The notes: a model not told the origin generated them from the letters alone. 64,000 nt of DNA from Paenibacillus gyeongsangnamensis (GCF_027533625.1 NZ_JAQAGZ010000008.1:224009-288008), one strand, 5' to 3'. Numbered from the stretch's first letter, positions 15,049-23,861 are shown. Made by a program: numbers and translations.

Positions 15049-16077
15049 ATGAGGGTTGTCATTCCAGTCGGCGCCTTACATTTGGGCGGAGGGTGTAAAA
15101 ATTTGGCGGACGTAGCGAACGCTCTGCATACCCGAGGACATGATACGGAAGTGCTGGTACCCGAAGGGATGCCCGTTGTTTACGACGTACATTGCAAGTT
15201 AACCAGAATACCTTCCCTGGACCCGTCCTATATCCCTTACGGCGATATTGTGCTTGCCAATTTTTACACAACGTTTAAAGCTTGCTACGAAGCATGGCCC
15301 CGCCATTGCGTACGTTTCTCCCAGGCTTATGAACCTCACTGGGTACCGGATAAAGAATTCGCGTTATGGACCTATGCCCACGGGGTTCCGATCGTCAGTC
15401 TTTCCCATTGGCTCGACGATCAAATTTTTAATGATGTAGGGCAGCGAACATTCGTTCTCAATCCGGGTATCGATCCGCAAATTTTCTACCCTTCCCCTGT
15501 GCGCAAAAGACTCGACAAGGACAAGCGAAAAATCATTCTCTATTTAGCGCGGGATCCGGATTCAGGCTATGAATTGAAAGGATTTCATGATTTTGTGAAA
15601 TGCATGGAATTATTTAAGGAAGCGTACCGCGGGAAATTTATCGTTTATATGGTTTGTCCCGAAAAAATATTGTCTCTTCCCTCGGGCATTCCGTATCGAA
15701 CCTTCGGCGCCGTAAGCGATAAGGAGTTTGCAGAGCTATACCGGACCGCCGACGTCTTCGTCTCTTCCTCCTGGATTGAAGCTTACGGGTTCCCTCCGCT
15801 TGAGGCGATGGCTTGCGGAACGCCGGTGGTGACGACGAATTCCGGAGGCATATTGGATTTTTCGGAGCATTTGAAAAGTGCTTTTATTACCCCTCCGCGT
15901 GATCCCCGTTCTCTGGCGTTGGCTCTTCAGGCCGTATTAACCGATGAAGATTTATACCAGACCTTGATCAGAGGAGGGTTGGAATCGGCAAGCCGCTTTA
16001 CGCAATATAATTTCGAACAGAGGTTTGTCAATGTAATGGAGCAGATTGTTCGTGAACGAAGCTGGCAGCGCAAATAA
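15049..16077 (+). CDS. Glycosyltransferase family 4 (GT-B fold)
   Basis: This 342-residue GT-B enzyme has a glycine-rich N-terminal loop (GALHLGGGCKNLADVANAL), a donor-site LYLARDPDSGYELKGF segment and the E-x7-E motif in SWIEAYGFPPLEAMACGTPVV. I chose ATG 15049 because AGGAGG lies seven bases upstream; the earlier in-frame ATG codons overlap or precede it. The small beta-rich gene at 16091 follows within 14 bases, so the enzyme and its presumed acceptor share one transcript. This is the clearest GT/beta-protein pairing in the island. The donor sugar cannot be read from sequence. Confidence 0.9.
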   Translation: MRVVIPVGALHLGGGCKNLADVANALHTRGHDTEVLVPEGMPVVYDVHCKLTRIPSLDPSYIPYGDIVLANFYTTFKACYEAWPRHCVRFSQAYEPHWVPDKEFALWTYAHGVPIVSLSHWLDDQIFNDVGQRTFVLNPGIDPQIFYPSPVRKRLDKDKRKIILYLARDPDSGYELKGFHDFVKCMELFKEAYRGKFIVYMVCPEKILSLPSGIPYRTFGAVSDKEFAELYRTADVFVSSSWIEAYGFPPLEAMACGTPVVTTNSGGILDFSEHLKSAFITPPRDPRSLALALQAVLTDEDLYQTLIRGGLESASRFTQYNFEQRFVNVMEQIVRERSWQRK

Positions 16078-16090
16078 GGAGATGGAACGG

Positions 16091-16471
16091 ATGCCTTTTA
16101 CAACGGGATTAATTACAAATACAAGCGCAAACGGTACTGCAGCGTCCACTGTCGTTTTTAATGTATTGAATGCCGATCCGGTGTTCGTGACAATCGTTCA
16201 TTTGCAAATTTTCGGCGTTTTAAACACGGACGTCCCGAGAATTCCGCTGCATAACGTGGGATATCAAGTTTTGCCGAATACCGTAAGCGTAAAAACGTTC
16301 AGTATTGGCGGTTTTTTTGCTTATGAGGTGCAATTTAATGTGATTGCCAGAACAAATTTAGGTGATACGGTTTCCATTTTCGGCTTGGATGCGTCCGGTA
16401 ATCTTGTTACGGGACAAAGATATATTCAATCCGAATTTAAAGAGATCTCTCAATTAACTACGATTCCTTGA
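16091..16471 (+). CDS. Small beta-rich protein, MPF-TG family copy 3
   Basis: The 126-residue product begins MPFTTGLITNTSANGTAAST and keeps the AYEVQFNV core, LDASGNLVTG and QSEFKEISQL near the end, so it is a clear paralogue of the 9398 and 11908 products. It has no signal peptide or Cys. ATG 16091 is chosen because AAGGAG is nine bases upstream and it matches the paralogues; ATG 16082 is too close to that Shine-Dalgarno. It is cotranscribed with the preceding GT4 gene. A hairpin with a long T run closes the unit about 90 bases later. Confidence 0.78.
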   Translation: MPFTTGLITNTSANGTAASTVVFNVLNADPVFVTIVHLQIFGVLNTDVPRIPLHNVGYQVLPNTVSVKTFSIGGFFAYEVQFNVIARTNLGDTVSIFGLDASGNLVTGQRYIQSEFKEISQLTTIP

Positions 16472-16560
16472 TTCGAGAAATCCGGATAACAAAAGAAGAC
16501 TACGCGGGGAATTCCACATAGTCCTAATCGGGTATCCGGCATGATGCAGAGTGAACGGTT

Positions 16561-16590
16561 CCTGCCTGTATGGCGGGATTTTTTTCTTTT
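16561..16590 (+). terminator. Rho-independent terminator
   Basis: CCTGCC-TGTAT-GGCGGG is followed by a long T-rich run. A second inverted repeat, CCGGATA/TATCCGG, lies just before it (about 16484-16540). Confidence 0.78.
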
Positions 16591-16603
16591 CCGGATGGAA
16601 TTC

Positions 16604-17584
16604 TCACTTCACGATGCGATTTCGTTTCAAAACGGCCATCATCGTTCTTGCCCTCTGTTTATAGTTCTGTACCGCGATCGAACGCCTGCCTTGCCGCTTT
16701 ATTCGCTCTCGCAATTTGTTTTCTTTCAAATAACGGCGGACTAAACGCAGTGTTTCTTTAGGTGAAGAAGATACAATCAGATCTTTTCCGGGCCTTACTA
16801 AACGGCGTACTCCCGGGGTATCCGACGTAAGTAAAAATCCGCTGGAACCCAGGATCTCGTAAGTTCTCATCGTAACCATATCCTGATAATTTTGCAGGCC
16901 GATCATGATGTCGGATGAACTGTAAACCTTATAAGCCTTCTTGTAAGGCAAGTAGCCGTGAATCCAATTCCCCGGAATGTCCTTACCTAGGATAGGCTTC
17001 ATTTTATCCCAGTCACGGCCGTAGAAATCAACGCGAATCCCTTGTCGTATAAGGGGGCGGATAAGTGTCCGAATCGATTTAATGCGGTAATGTCCGGGAT
17101 ATTGCTTAAGAACCTCAGGATAAGCATTCGCAACAACGGCGATAGAGCTGCGATATTTCGCGCGGGGCTTCGTTTTTCGATGCACGCTGGAATGATAGGC
17201 AAAATCCAAACGAGCTGCTTTGATCCCGCGCTTCCGATAAAACTTTACCTTCTTGGGAGAAATGGTGAAAACAAAATCCGGCTGCATCTTCTTGATTAAA
17301 GGCATCGTGAATCGGGAAGTGAAGTTCGGATCTTCCGTGGCCCAATAAACGTGCGGGATGCCGGATGCCTTTACATGCTCGCGAATCCATAGCTGCTTTT
17401 CTTCCGTTTGTTCGGGCCCCCATCCCATCGAAACGATGAGATCCGGACGAAAGCTTTCGATCATGCGGGGGATGTTGTCTTGCGTTAAAGGTCCGGAAAT
17501 TTTCACCCGGTGGCCGGCGTCGCGAAACCCTTTCGGCAGCGTATGAATCCACACCGGATTGCTTTCAAGGAAGAGAACTTTCAT
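16604..17584 (-). CDS. cgeB: CgeB-family glycosyltransferase, copy 1
   Basis: CgeB-type proteins are GT-B-like enzymes linked to spore outer-layer glycosylation in Bacillus. This 326-residue protein starts MKVLFLESNPVWIHTLP, with HVYWATEDPNF in the middle (the DxPxW-like CgeB core). The C-terminal donor half contains FYGRDWDKM, SDIMIGLQNYQ, TYEILGSSGFLLT and PKETLRLV. It shares these features throughout with the copy just upstream. The start overlaps that gene's stop by ATGA. The C-terminus is markedly basic. It is the last gene of the fibre-cgeB-cgeB operon, so the fibre is the natural candidate acceptor (inference). Confidence 0.85.
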   Translation of the reverse strand: MKVLFLESNPVWIHTLPKGFRDAGHRVKISGPLTQDNIPRMIESFRPDLIVSMGWGPEQTEEKQLWIREHVKASGIPHVYWATEDPNFTSRFTMPLIKKMQPDFVFTISPKKVKFYRKRGIKAARLDFAYHSSVHRKTKPRAKYRSSIAVVANAYPEVLKQYPGHYRIKSIRTLIRPLIRQGIRVDFYGRDWDKMKPILGKDIPGNWIHGYLPYKKAYKVYSSSDIMIGLQNYQDMVTMRTYEILGSSGFLLTSDTPGVRRLVRPGKDLIVSSSPKETLRLVRRYLKENKLRERIKRQGRRSIAVQNYKQRARTMMAVLKRNRIVK

Positions 17585-18576
17585 AGAGAAGCCCCCTGTT
17601 TCAAAATTCCGTTTTTGCGGAGTACGCGAAGGATATATTTGGCGCGATGCATGTAACTGTGCTTTCGTACCGTTCTTTGACCGGAGTTTTGGATCTTTCG
17701 CCGTTTCTTCGGATGTCGCAAGTAATAATCGATTAATCGCAATGTCTCCTTAGGTGAAGAGGACACGACCAAATCTTTTCCAGGTTTGAACCATTTTCGT
17801 ACGGCCGGCGTATTGGAGGTAAGGAGGAAGCCGCCCGAGCCAAGAATCTCATACGTGCGTTGGGTGAGCTGAGTCTTTTGATTTTGCAATCCGATAATAA
17901 TATCCGTTGAACTGTACACTTTATTGGCACGGGGATACGGCAAATAGCCGTGAATCCAGCTTCGCGGGATTGTTCTTCCCAGGAAAGACTTCATCTTATT
18001 CCAAGACCTGCCGTAAAAGTCGACACGAATCCTTTTTCGGATCAAGGGCCGAATCAAAGTATTTAAAGAGGTGATGCGGTAATGCTCAGGGTATGTTTTG
18101 AGAATACGAGGGTATGCATTGGCTACAACGGCAACGGAGCTTCGGAATTTCGGGATCGGTTTGACCCGCCGGTGAACACGGGAGTGGAAGCCGAAATCCA
18201 TATGGGCCGCTCGAAACCCAAGTTCCCGGTAATCCTTCACTCTGGCGGGACAGATGGTAAATACAAAGGTAGGCTTTACTCTCTGGATGTAGGGGATCGT
18301 GAACGTATGCGAGTGAGTAGGATCCTCCGTTGCCCAGTAGACATGGGGAATTCCTGATGCTTGGACATGCTCCCGTATCCATTCCTGCTTCTTCAACACA
18401 TGTTCGGGTCCGCAGCCCAAGGTGATGATGAGGTCGGGACGGAATGTGGAGATGAGCCTGGGAATCTTATTTGACGTGAGCGGTCCGGATATTTTGACCT
18501 GATGTCCCGCATCCCGGAAACCGTTAGGAAGTCCATGGATCAATAAAGGATGACTTTCTAAAAAGAGAACTCGCAA
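17581..18576 (-). CDS. cgeB: CgeB-family glycosyltransferase, copy 2
   Basis: The 331-residue product is a tandem duplicate of the next gene: MRVLFLESHPLLIHGLP, HVYWATEDPTH, FYGRSWNKM, TYEILGSGGFLLTS and SSPKETLRLI all match. The start is TTG 18576, supported by AGAGGTGA upstream and alignment with the MKVLFLES start of the other copy. Both copies carry a basic C-terminus (Lys/Arg-rich, ending near LRVLRKNGIL). Retention of two closely related copies suggests two acceptors or two linkages. It lies 21 bases after the fibre gene. Confidence 0.85.
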   Translation of the reverse strand: MRVLFLESHPLLIHGLPNGFRDAGHQVKISGPLTSNKIPRLISTFRPDLIITLGCGPEHVLKKQEWIREHVQASGIPHVYWATEDPTHSHTFTIPYIQRVKPTFVFTICPARVKDYRELGFRAAHMDFGFHSRVHRRVKPIPKFRSSVAVVANAYPRILKTYPEHYRITSLNTLIRPLIRKRIRVDFYGRSWNKMKSFLGRTIPRSWIHGYLPYPRANKVYSSTDIIIGLQNQKTQLTQRTYEILGSGGFLLTSNTPAVRKWFKPGKDLVVSSSPKETLRLIDYYLRHPKKRRKIQNSGQRTVRKHSYMHRAKYILRVLRKNGILKQGASL

Positions 18577-18597
18577 AAAGGAATCACCTCTTTCCTA

Positions 18598-19968
18598 TCA
18601 ACGGAACAGTACCATAATTTGGTGCGGTCCGGTCCGTTTCATCACCCGGTATCCTTCTTTTGCCGGTACGGCGATGCCGGACCCGTTCGGCCTGCAGTAT
18701 TCGCCCGGAGTACAGTCTCCGTTATCGCGAACGTGCATTTGACCCAGCAGCCCTACCATAACCCATTCGGTTCTAAGCCTTCTCGGTTTATACCGTTGAT
18801 TGGAATCCCATACGGGATTAAGAACCGGCTGAAACTCGGTATGCTCCGGTTCAAGGAGTTTGCCTCGCGAATCGAATACGGCGGGAACGGTTGCTTCTTG
18901 ATATTGAACTCTTCCCCATTCGTCCGTTACGTATTTAAAGGACCAATGTAACTCTTCGCTGTTCCCTGCTATGGAGGGCCGTGCACACGTAATGCCTAGA
19001 ATGTATTTATCCTTGTCCTTGGCAATCCGGATTTTTCCCTCCGCGCCGTCAAAGGTAACGAAATATCCGCAATCTATTGGATTGCCGTTCGTGGTTTCGA
19101 ACATCTCCGCGTAATTTGAGCCTCCCGCAAACCACGTCCTTCCGATAAATGCATCGCCCGCCGTACTGATTTTTGCCGCCAAGCCGCGATGAGCTTCGTC
19201 GGTCCCGTTGGCTAAGTGCCACGAATAGGCATCGGTCGCATCCCCATATTTACCTGCGATATAAGCTCCGGACAACCCCGCCGTACTCGTACCTTTCCCT
19301 CCGGAGTGGGAGGCGAAGCCACCGGCGGCTGTCCGGAATCCTTCGGCATGGGCACCCACGCCGCTCGCCGTAGAGTGGATTCCCTCCGAATGGGCGGCTA
19401 GGCCCCTCGCCGTTGTTGCCAGCCCTTCCGCATGCGCAGCGATTCCGCCGGCCTGTGTGCCTTCTCCCTCGGCATGGGAAGCGTCCCCTCCCGCTGTCGT
19501 AAGGGATCCCTCAGCGTGGGAGAAGGCGCCGGCGGCTGCCGTGCCTTCGCCTTCCGCATGCGAGGCAAAGCCCCCTGCCGCACTTTCAAAGCCTTCCCCA
19601 TGCGAATAATCGCCTCGGGCCGAAGTAAAGCCGCCTTCGGCATGCGAGGCATTCCCTTCGGCCGTTGTGCTGTCTCCCTCGGCATGCGACGTATTTCCCC
19701 TGGTTTCGGTATTGTATCCCTCGGCATGAGAGGCATGGCTTACGGCTCTTGTGTCCTGGCCTTCCGAATGGGAGTATAAGCCGTTTGCTCTAGTGCCTCC
19801 GCCTTCGGCGTGGGAAGCCGTTCCCATGGATTTGGTATCCATGCCTTCCGAATGGGAGTATAAGCCGCCCGCTACGGTACCTCCTCCTTCGGCGTGGGAA
19901 GCATCTCCAATGGCTGTATTGATGTAGCCCTCTACATGCGCTGCATGGCCAATCAAGTTATTCGACAT
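18598..19968 (-). CDS. YadA-head-like fibre protein with C-terminal Peptidase_G2 autoproteolytic domain
   Basis: The first half of this 456-residue protein is a run of about 17 repeats of roughly 14 residues with the core SHAEGxxTxAxG. This is the YadA-type head repeat that builds trimeric left-handed beta-rolls. The second half, from about SNYAEMFETTNG to the end, fits the Peptidase_G2 intramolecular-chaperone domain of Bacillus phage and spore fibres, which trimerises and then cuts itself off. There is no signal peptide. I chose ATG 19968 because GGGGTGA is eight bases upstream; the earlier ATG 20010 has no Shine-Dalgarno. It heads the operon with two cgeB genes. Confidence 0.85.
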   Translation of the reverse strand: MSNNLIGHAAHVEGYINTAIGDASHAEGGGTVAGGLYSHSEGMDTKSMGTASHAEGGGTRANGLYSHSEGQDTRAVSHASHAEGYNTETRGNTSHAEGDSTTAEGNASHAEGGFTSARGDYSHGEGFESAAGGFASHAEGEGTAAAGAFSHAEGSLTTAGGDASHAEGEGTQAGGIAAHAEGLATTARGLAAHSEGIHSTASGVGAHAEGFRTAAGGFASHSGGKGTSTAGLSGAYIAGKYGDATDAYSWHLANGTDEAHRGLAAKISTAGDAFIGRTWFAGGSNYAEMFETTNGNPIDCGYFVTFDGAEGKIRIAKDKDKYILGITCARPSIAGNSEELHWSFKYVTDEWGRVQYQEATVPAVFDSRGKLLEPEHTEFQPVLNPVWDSNQRYKPRRLRTEWVMVGLLGQMHVRDNGDCTPGEYCRPNGSGIAVPAKEGYRVMKRTGPHQIMVLFR

Positions 19969-20059
19969 AAAGCTGTTCACCCCAATTGTATAAAATGATA
20001 ACCCTCGCATAAATTCGCCGATAATTAGTTTTTTAATCCAATCTTTTATTCTATTTTTT

Positions 20060-20068
20060 CATATGATA
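20060..20068 (+). promoter_or_regulatory. Sigma-K-like -10 box for the 20100 gene
   Basis: CATATGATA fits CATANNNTA and ends 31 bases before ATG 20100. The region 16-17 bases upstream is T-rich without AC. Confidence 0.45.
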
Positions 20069-20099
20069 GAACAAGCCAGAAAGAAGGAGGTGATTACGT

Positions 20100-20531
20100 A
20101 TGACCAAACTATTGGATGCCAGAACGTCACAGAATGCCAGCACCGCTAACTCGATGTCCATTTCTTTCACTGCAATCAACGCCCCGCAGCTTTGGGGGCA
20201 GCAGACCTTGAATTTGTCCGGAGGAACAGCATTCACCGTACGCGTGGAATTCGCAGGAGTCATCGCTCTGCAACAGCCTCTCGTTCCTGTCGCTACTACC
20301 GCAACCGTCATCGTCGTGCGGGGGACTACGCCTTCCGATCTCATCATATTCTCGGCGGCATTGAATTTGAGCACGGCTCTTACGGGACCCCAGCTTCTTA
20401 CGTTTGCAGGTTCCGATTTTAACGCGCCCAATATTTCGCCGGTCACTTATACGGCATTCGTCAGCGTCAACGCACTTGGCGTGACTCGCGTAGGACCCGA
20501 AAGCTTCAATTTGGCCGCTTATTCGGACTAA
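20100..20531 (+). CDS. Small beta-rich protein (143 aa), candidate exosporium or fibre-associated subunit
   Basis: The product begins MTKLLDARTSQNASTANSM and is rich in Ala, Thr, Ser and Val, with alternating hydrophobics that predict a beta-sandwich or jelly roll. It has no signal peptide and no Cys. It is not clearly homologous to the MPF-TG family, but composition, size and setting are alike. A very strong AAGGAGGTGA precedes the ATG, and a clean terminator follows. It is divergent from the YadA-like fibre gene, which suggests joint expression. The function is inferred from context only. Confidence 0.7.
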   Translation: MTKLLDARTSQNASTANSMSISFTAINAPQLWGQQTLNLSGGTAFTVRVEFAGVIALQQPLVPVATTATVIVVRGTTPSDLIIFSAALNLSTALTGPQLLTFAGSDFNAPNISPVTYTAFVSVNALGVTRVGPESFNLAAYSD

Positions 20532-20547
20532 CGAATACCGGAATCCC

Positions 20548-20584
20548 GGGAGGCTCCGTCTTGCGACGGGGCCTTCTCCTTTTT
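20548..20584 (+). terminator. Rho-independent terminator
   Basis: GGGAGGCTCCGTC-TTGC-GACGGGGCCTTCTCC with one small bulge is followed by TTTTT. It closes the 20100-20531 transcript. Confidence 0.85.
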
Positions 20585-20603
20585 AAACGACCGAATAACA
20601 GGT

Positions 20604-21245
20604 TCAAAGATCTTTCCAAGCCAAGAGGGCATCGACGGGTGGATGATCTTTTCCAAACGTACGGACAAACGACGGATTGCTGCTGTCATGCAGCCCCTTA
20701 AATACAAGGACCTTGTAGCCCATCCGCTCAAATTCATCCGGCTCCCAGCCGCTCCGGTGCTCCTGATAGACTTCGCCCTGCAGGTTGTAATAGTCGTATC
20801 CTGATTGCGGGAAGAACCCGCTTGGAGTAAATACGATGATCCTTTTGACGGCAATCGTTTCGGCCATGGCCAATAGCCTGAGTCCATCCTGCTTGTTAAA
20901 ATGCTCGATGACGTCATTGAGTAAAATCATGGAAAACGTCTTCGGCAAAAAAAGCCGGTCAATGGTTAAGGCATCGGCATGAATCGGGATGATCCGCTCC
21001 GAAGGATGGACTCTGTTTTCCAAATAAGGACGATGCACATCGAGCCCGACCAAGACGGGGCAATCAAAGCTGCCCAAGAGGGAACAAACGCCGCAGCCGA
21101 TATCCAGAAGGCTGTAAGCTTTTTTGTTGACCAGCCCTTGAACCGCCGGTATGAAATTATTTTGCTTCGTCTCTACGATCATTCCTCTTCTCCTCCTCCT
21201 CCTCCAAAGGTTGAGCAAGCTGCGCAGCCATTTTTCAGCCGGCAC
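20604..21245 (-). CDS. Class I SAM-dependent methyltransferase
   Basis: The SAM-binding motif I is LLDIGCGVCSLL, followed by an acidic motif II at VGLDVH and a motif IV-like LLNDVIEHF. It probably methylates a sugar or glycan, given its place at the end of a nucleotide-sugar/GT operon; the substrate is not readable. I placed the start at GTG 21245, eight bases after GGGGGG. ATG 21272, overlapping the upstream gene, is an alternative with a tight GGAGG. The N-terminal region contains a run of six Arg, another example of basic tracts in this island. Confidence 0.78.
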   Translation of the reverse strand: MPAEKWLRSLLNLWRRRRRRGMIVETKQNNFIPAVQGLVNKKAYSLLDIGCGVCSLLGSFDCPVLVGLDVHRPYLENRVHPSERIIPIHADALTIDRLFLPKTFSMILLNDVIEHFNKQDGLRLLAMAETIAVKRIIVFTPSGFFPQSGYDYYNLQGEVYQEHRSGWEPDEFERMGYKVLVFKGLHDSSNPSFVRTFGKDHPPVDALLAWKDL

Positions 21246-21249
21246 CCAT

Positions 21250-21966
21250 TTAGCCCCCCAGTTCTCTAACATAAGCCTCCAACGAATGGGCATAAGAGGA
21301 TTGGATTAAGCGGATTTCTTGTTCAATCGCCGGCCGGTGTTTTAACGTCCCCATCCGGTTATGCCACCGGTATTGGATCAGCGGCTGGTCCAAATAGTGG
21401 AAATGCACTCTCGACAAAATCAGGCGCACCCACAGATCATAATCGTGCGTATATGGCAGAGCTTCATGAAATATACCTACTTGCAGCAGCATCTCTTTTT
21501 GGGCGACGACCGTACATCCGTTGATCGGATTGCCATGCCGCATCGCTCCGTACAAGGAAGCCACATTCGGGAAACGGGGTCCGACGTGGTACTCGGTGAT
21601 TCGGTTATGTTCATCGATCAAATCGAACGCCGAAAAGCTGATCGAGGCGTTGCGGGAAAGCATAAACGGAATTTGTACCGAGAGCTTGTGCGGGTAAAAT
21701 ATATCGTCGGAGCTAAGCCAAGCGATATACTCGCCCGAAGCCAGGCGGATTCCATGATTCAGCGCGCTCGCCGTCCCGCCGTTGGCTTTGCCGATATAAT
21801 GCACCCGGTTCATATAGGGCGCGATTTGGTCCAAATGCTGGGTCGAACCGTCGTCCACCACGATGATTTCGACGTTCGGATACGTTTGTTCCAGAGCGCT
21901 GGTAATGGCCTGACCGACATACGGATCATTGTAAAACGGGATGATGATGGATACTCTAGGATTCAC
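21250..21966 (-). CDS. Glycosyltransferase family 2
   Basis: This 238-residue GT-A enzyme is a canonical member: RVSIIIPFYND, VVDDGST, NGGTASALNHGIRLA, WLSSDDIFY (the DxD-type metal site) and the late HDYDLWVRL motif. The start is GTG 21966, with GGAGAGGATGAGG upstream. No transmembrane segment is present. It sits between a sugar-nucleotide SDR gene and a methyltransferase gene. Within this operon it is one of two transferases; the other is the long GT4 at the operon head. The likely donor is the sugar made by the four genes upstream (inference). Confidence 0.9.
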   Translation of the reverse strand: MNPRVSIIIPFYNDPYVGQAITSALEQTYPNVEIIVVDDGSTQHLDQIAPYMNRVHYIGKANGGTASALNHGIRLASGEYIAWLSSDDIFYPHKLSVQIPFMLSRNASISFSAFDLIDEHNRITEYHVGPRFPNVASLYGAMRHGNPINGCTVVAQKEMLLQVGIFHEALPYTHDYDLWVRLILSRVHFHYLDQPLIQYRWHNRMGTLKHRPAIEQEIRLIQSSYAHSLEAYVRELGG

Positions 21967-21987
21967 GCCTCATCCTCTCCTTTCTCT

Positions 21988-22983
21988 TTATAGGCATCCG
22001 TTGCGAAAAAATGCGAGAATCTCTTCGGCGGATTGCTCGAACGGAATGACGGGCTGCCAGCCGAGCGACCGCATCGGCGCCGGATCGACCGGCGATACGG
22101 GTACAGTGCCGGACGAAGGCGGCCGGGCCGCTTCGCGCCCCGTCTCCGGCTGCGGCTGTGGCGCGAGCGATACTAATGGGGTGTCCGCCTGAGATCCGAT
22201 GCGCCAACCTATCGGCGTGGCGGCAAGCGCTTCGAACCGGCCCGCCACCTCGCCGAGCGTACGCAGCCGGCCGGAACCGATTGGGTAAACCGCTCCCGGC
22301 GTACCGCTGCGCAGGATCAGCTCATAGGCGCGAACCGCATCCCGCACGTCGACGAAATCACGCACTTCCGTCGTTGACGAAAGCCGGAATGCAGGCTCAT
22401 GGAGGCCGCGTTCCACGCGGACGACGTACGCACCGATCAATCCGCAAATGCCGTTGGAAAGACCCGGGCCGATCAGATTAGAAGGCTGTGCGATCATGAC
22501 GGGCAAGCGGAAGAGCGTTCCCCAGGCACGGGCGGAGAGAGTCTGCAGGGTCTTGCTTAAGCTGTACGGGTGAGGAGGCTGCGGAGGTGCGCCATCGCTC
22601 AAGCGGAATCCAAGCATCGATCCGATTACCAGAACCCGGCAGCTCCCCGAACCGGCCCTCTGCAGGGCATCGAGCAGGTAAAGCGTAGACATGACGTTGA
22701 TACCCATATACCGGAGCGGATCCTCCCACGAACCGGATACCGAGTTAAGTCCGGCAAGGTGAAGCAGCATGTCGGGACGTTCCCCCTCCAGCAGCCGGCT
22801 CACCTGCACCGGGGAAGAGAGGTCGCAGACCGCCTCCCGCACCTCTCCCCCTCCGTGCAGGGCTGCAGTGCCCGGCCTCCGTACGGCGGCGACGACCTCG
22901 TATCCTTGGGCGGCGAAGTACGAACATGCGTGCTTACCGGTAAAGCCGCTCGCACCGGTAATGACAATTCGGCCCGCGGTCAT
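21988..22983 (-). CDS. NAD(P)-dependent sugar-nucleotide epimerase/dehydratase/reductase (extended SDR)
   Basis: The Rossmann motif GASGFTGKHACSYF lies near the N-terminus, and the catalytic YxxxK is in PYSLSKTLQ. HLAGLNSVSGSW resembles GDP-mannose-4,6-dehydratase and GDP-4-keto-6-deoxymannose reductase families. Its 331 residues fit. An unusual Pro/Gln/Glu-rich insert lies near residue 270. Start ATG 22983 overlaps the upstream stop as ATGA. It may add a further 4-keto reduction or epimerisation to the deoxy-amino-sugar route encoded just upstream, but the exact reaction cannot be assigned. Confidence 0.75.
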   Translation of the reverse strand: MTAGRIVITGASGFTGKHACSYFAAQGYEVVAAVRRPGTAALHGGGEVREAVCDLSSPVQVSRLLEGERPDMLLHLAGLNSVSGSWEDPLRYMGINVMSTLYLLDALQRAGSGSCRVLVIGSMLGFRLSDGAPPQPPHPYSLSKTLQTLSARAWGTLFRLPVMIAQPSNLIGPGLSNGICGLIGAYVVRVERGLHEPAFRLSSTTEVRDFVDVRDAVRAYELILRSGTPGAVYPIGSGRLRTLGEVAGRFEALAATPIGWRIGSQADTPLVSLAPQPQPETGREAARPPSSGTVPVSPVDPAPMRSLGWQPVIPFEQSAEEILAFFRNGCL

Positions 22984-23861
22984 TCCGTCCGCATCCAATC
23001 CCGCAGCTCCGTCAGCATCTCGAGATAATCCGGAACTTCATAGCCGAGATCGGTTCGGGTGCTGGCGAGCGTGCGATCGAGTACGATGGTTTCATCCGGC
23101 TGAATGATGACGTCTTGTTTGTCAAATACTTGCCGGAACAGCTGAAGCAGCTCGCATTTGCTAACCGTGCGCGGAGCGGTAAGATGAACGAGCCCGCTGA
23201 GCTTCGGCCCCCGCTCGATAGCCAGATGAATGAACTTGGCCAGCTCCAGCGTCGTAACGCCGTTCCATGGCACCCGAACGAAGCCTTTAATGACTCCCTG
23301 CTGCTTAAGGAACCAACCCAGAAGACCGATGCCGTTCGGGCGGATTTCCGGTCCGACGATCGACGTGCGTATCGTCAGATGAGGCGCCCTTACCACCTCG
23401 CCAAGCGTCTTGGTCTTCGCATAGACCGAAGTGCCGTCGGGGACATGCCGTTCTTCATAACGGCCTTTCTCCCCGGAGAACACGCAATCGGTGCTGATAT
23501 GAATGAGCCGGCCGCCCGTTCTTTCGGCGAGCCCGGCCAGTTGATGCGGAAGAATGCTATTGATGCGATAAGCCATGATTTCATTTTGCCGTGCATAATC
23601 GTTCAAAATCCCGACGCAGTTCACAATGACGTCCGGCCGTATCGATACGACCAGCTCCTCCACCATGACGGCATCCAGTGCGTCCAGGCGCAGTGCCGCA
23701 CCGTAACGGTGAGGCCTGACCCCCGGTTCCTCCATTCCCGGATCGAGCCTCATATCCCGCTCCCGGATCGTATAATACACGTCGTAGGAAGTGCACGCAG
23801 CCAAATACTTTAACAGCATATGACCGGCCATTCCGCTGCCGCCGATCACCAGTACCCTCAT
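22980..23861 (-). CDS. RmlD-like sugar-nucleotide 4-keto reductase
   Basis: This 293-residue short SDR begins MRVLVIGGSGMAGHMLLKYL, contains ISTDCVFSG and uses YAKTK as its YxxxK. It lacks the C-terminal cupin of CapF/FnlB. In UDP-L-FucNAc pathways the second enzyme is CapF/FnlB. In UDP-L-rhamnosamine/L-QuiNAc pathways it is an RmlD-like protein (WbvR). Between a FnlA-type dehydratase and a FnlC-type epimerase, this enzyme therefore points to UDP-L-QuiNAc or a relative rather than L-FucNAc (inference). It overlaps both neighbours by ATGA. Confidence 0.8.
   Translation of the reverse strand: MRVLVIGGSGMAGHMLLKYLAACTSYDVYYTIRERDMRLDPGMEEPGVRPHRYGAALRLDALDAVMVEELVVSIRPDVIVNCVGILNDYARQNEIMAYRINSILPHQLAGLAERTGGRLIHISTDCVFSGEKGRYEERHVPDGTSVYAKTKTLGEVVRAPHLTIRTSIVGPEIRPNGIGLLGWFLKQQGVIKGFVRVPWNGVTTLELAKFIHLAIERGPKLSGLVHLTAPRTVSKCELLQLFRQVFDKQDVIIQPDETIVLDRTLASTRTDLGYEVPDYLEMLTELRDWMRTE

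Noticed and set aside
22980..23861. Second rmlD or capF/fnlB for the minus-strand SDR
   Set aside because: It lacks the cupin domain of CapF and is clearly divergent from the true RmlD at 31146, so I kept the cautious RmlD-like reductase call.
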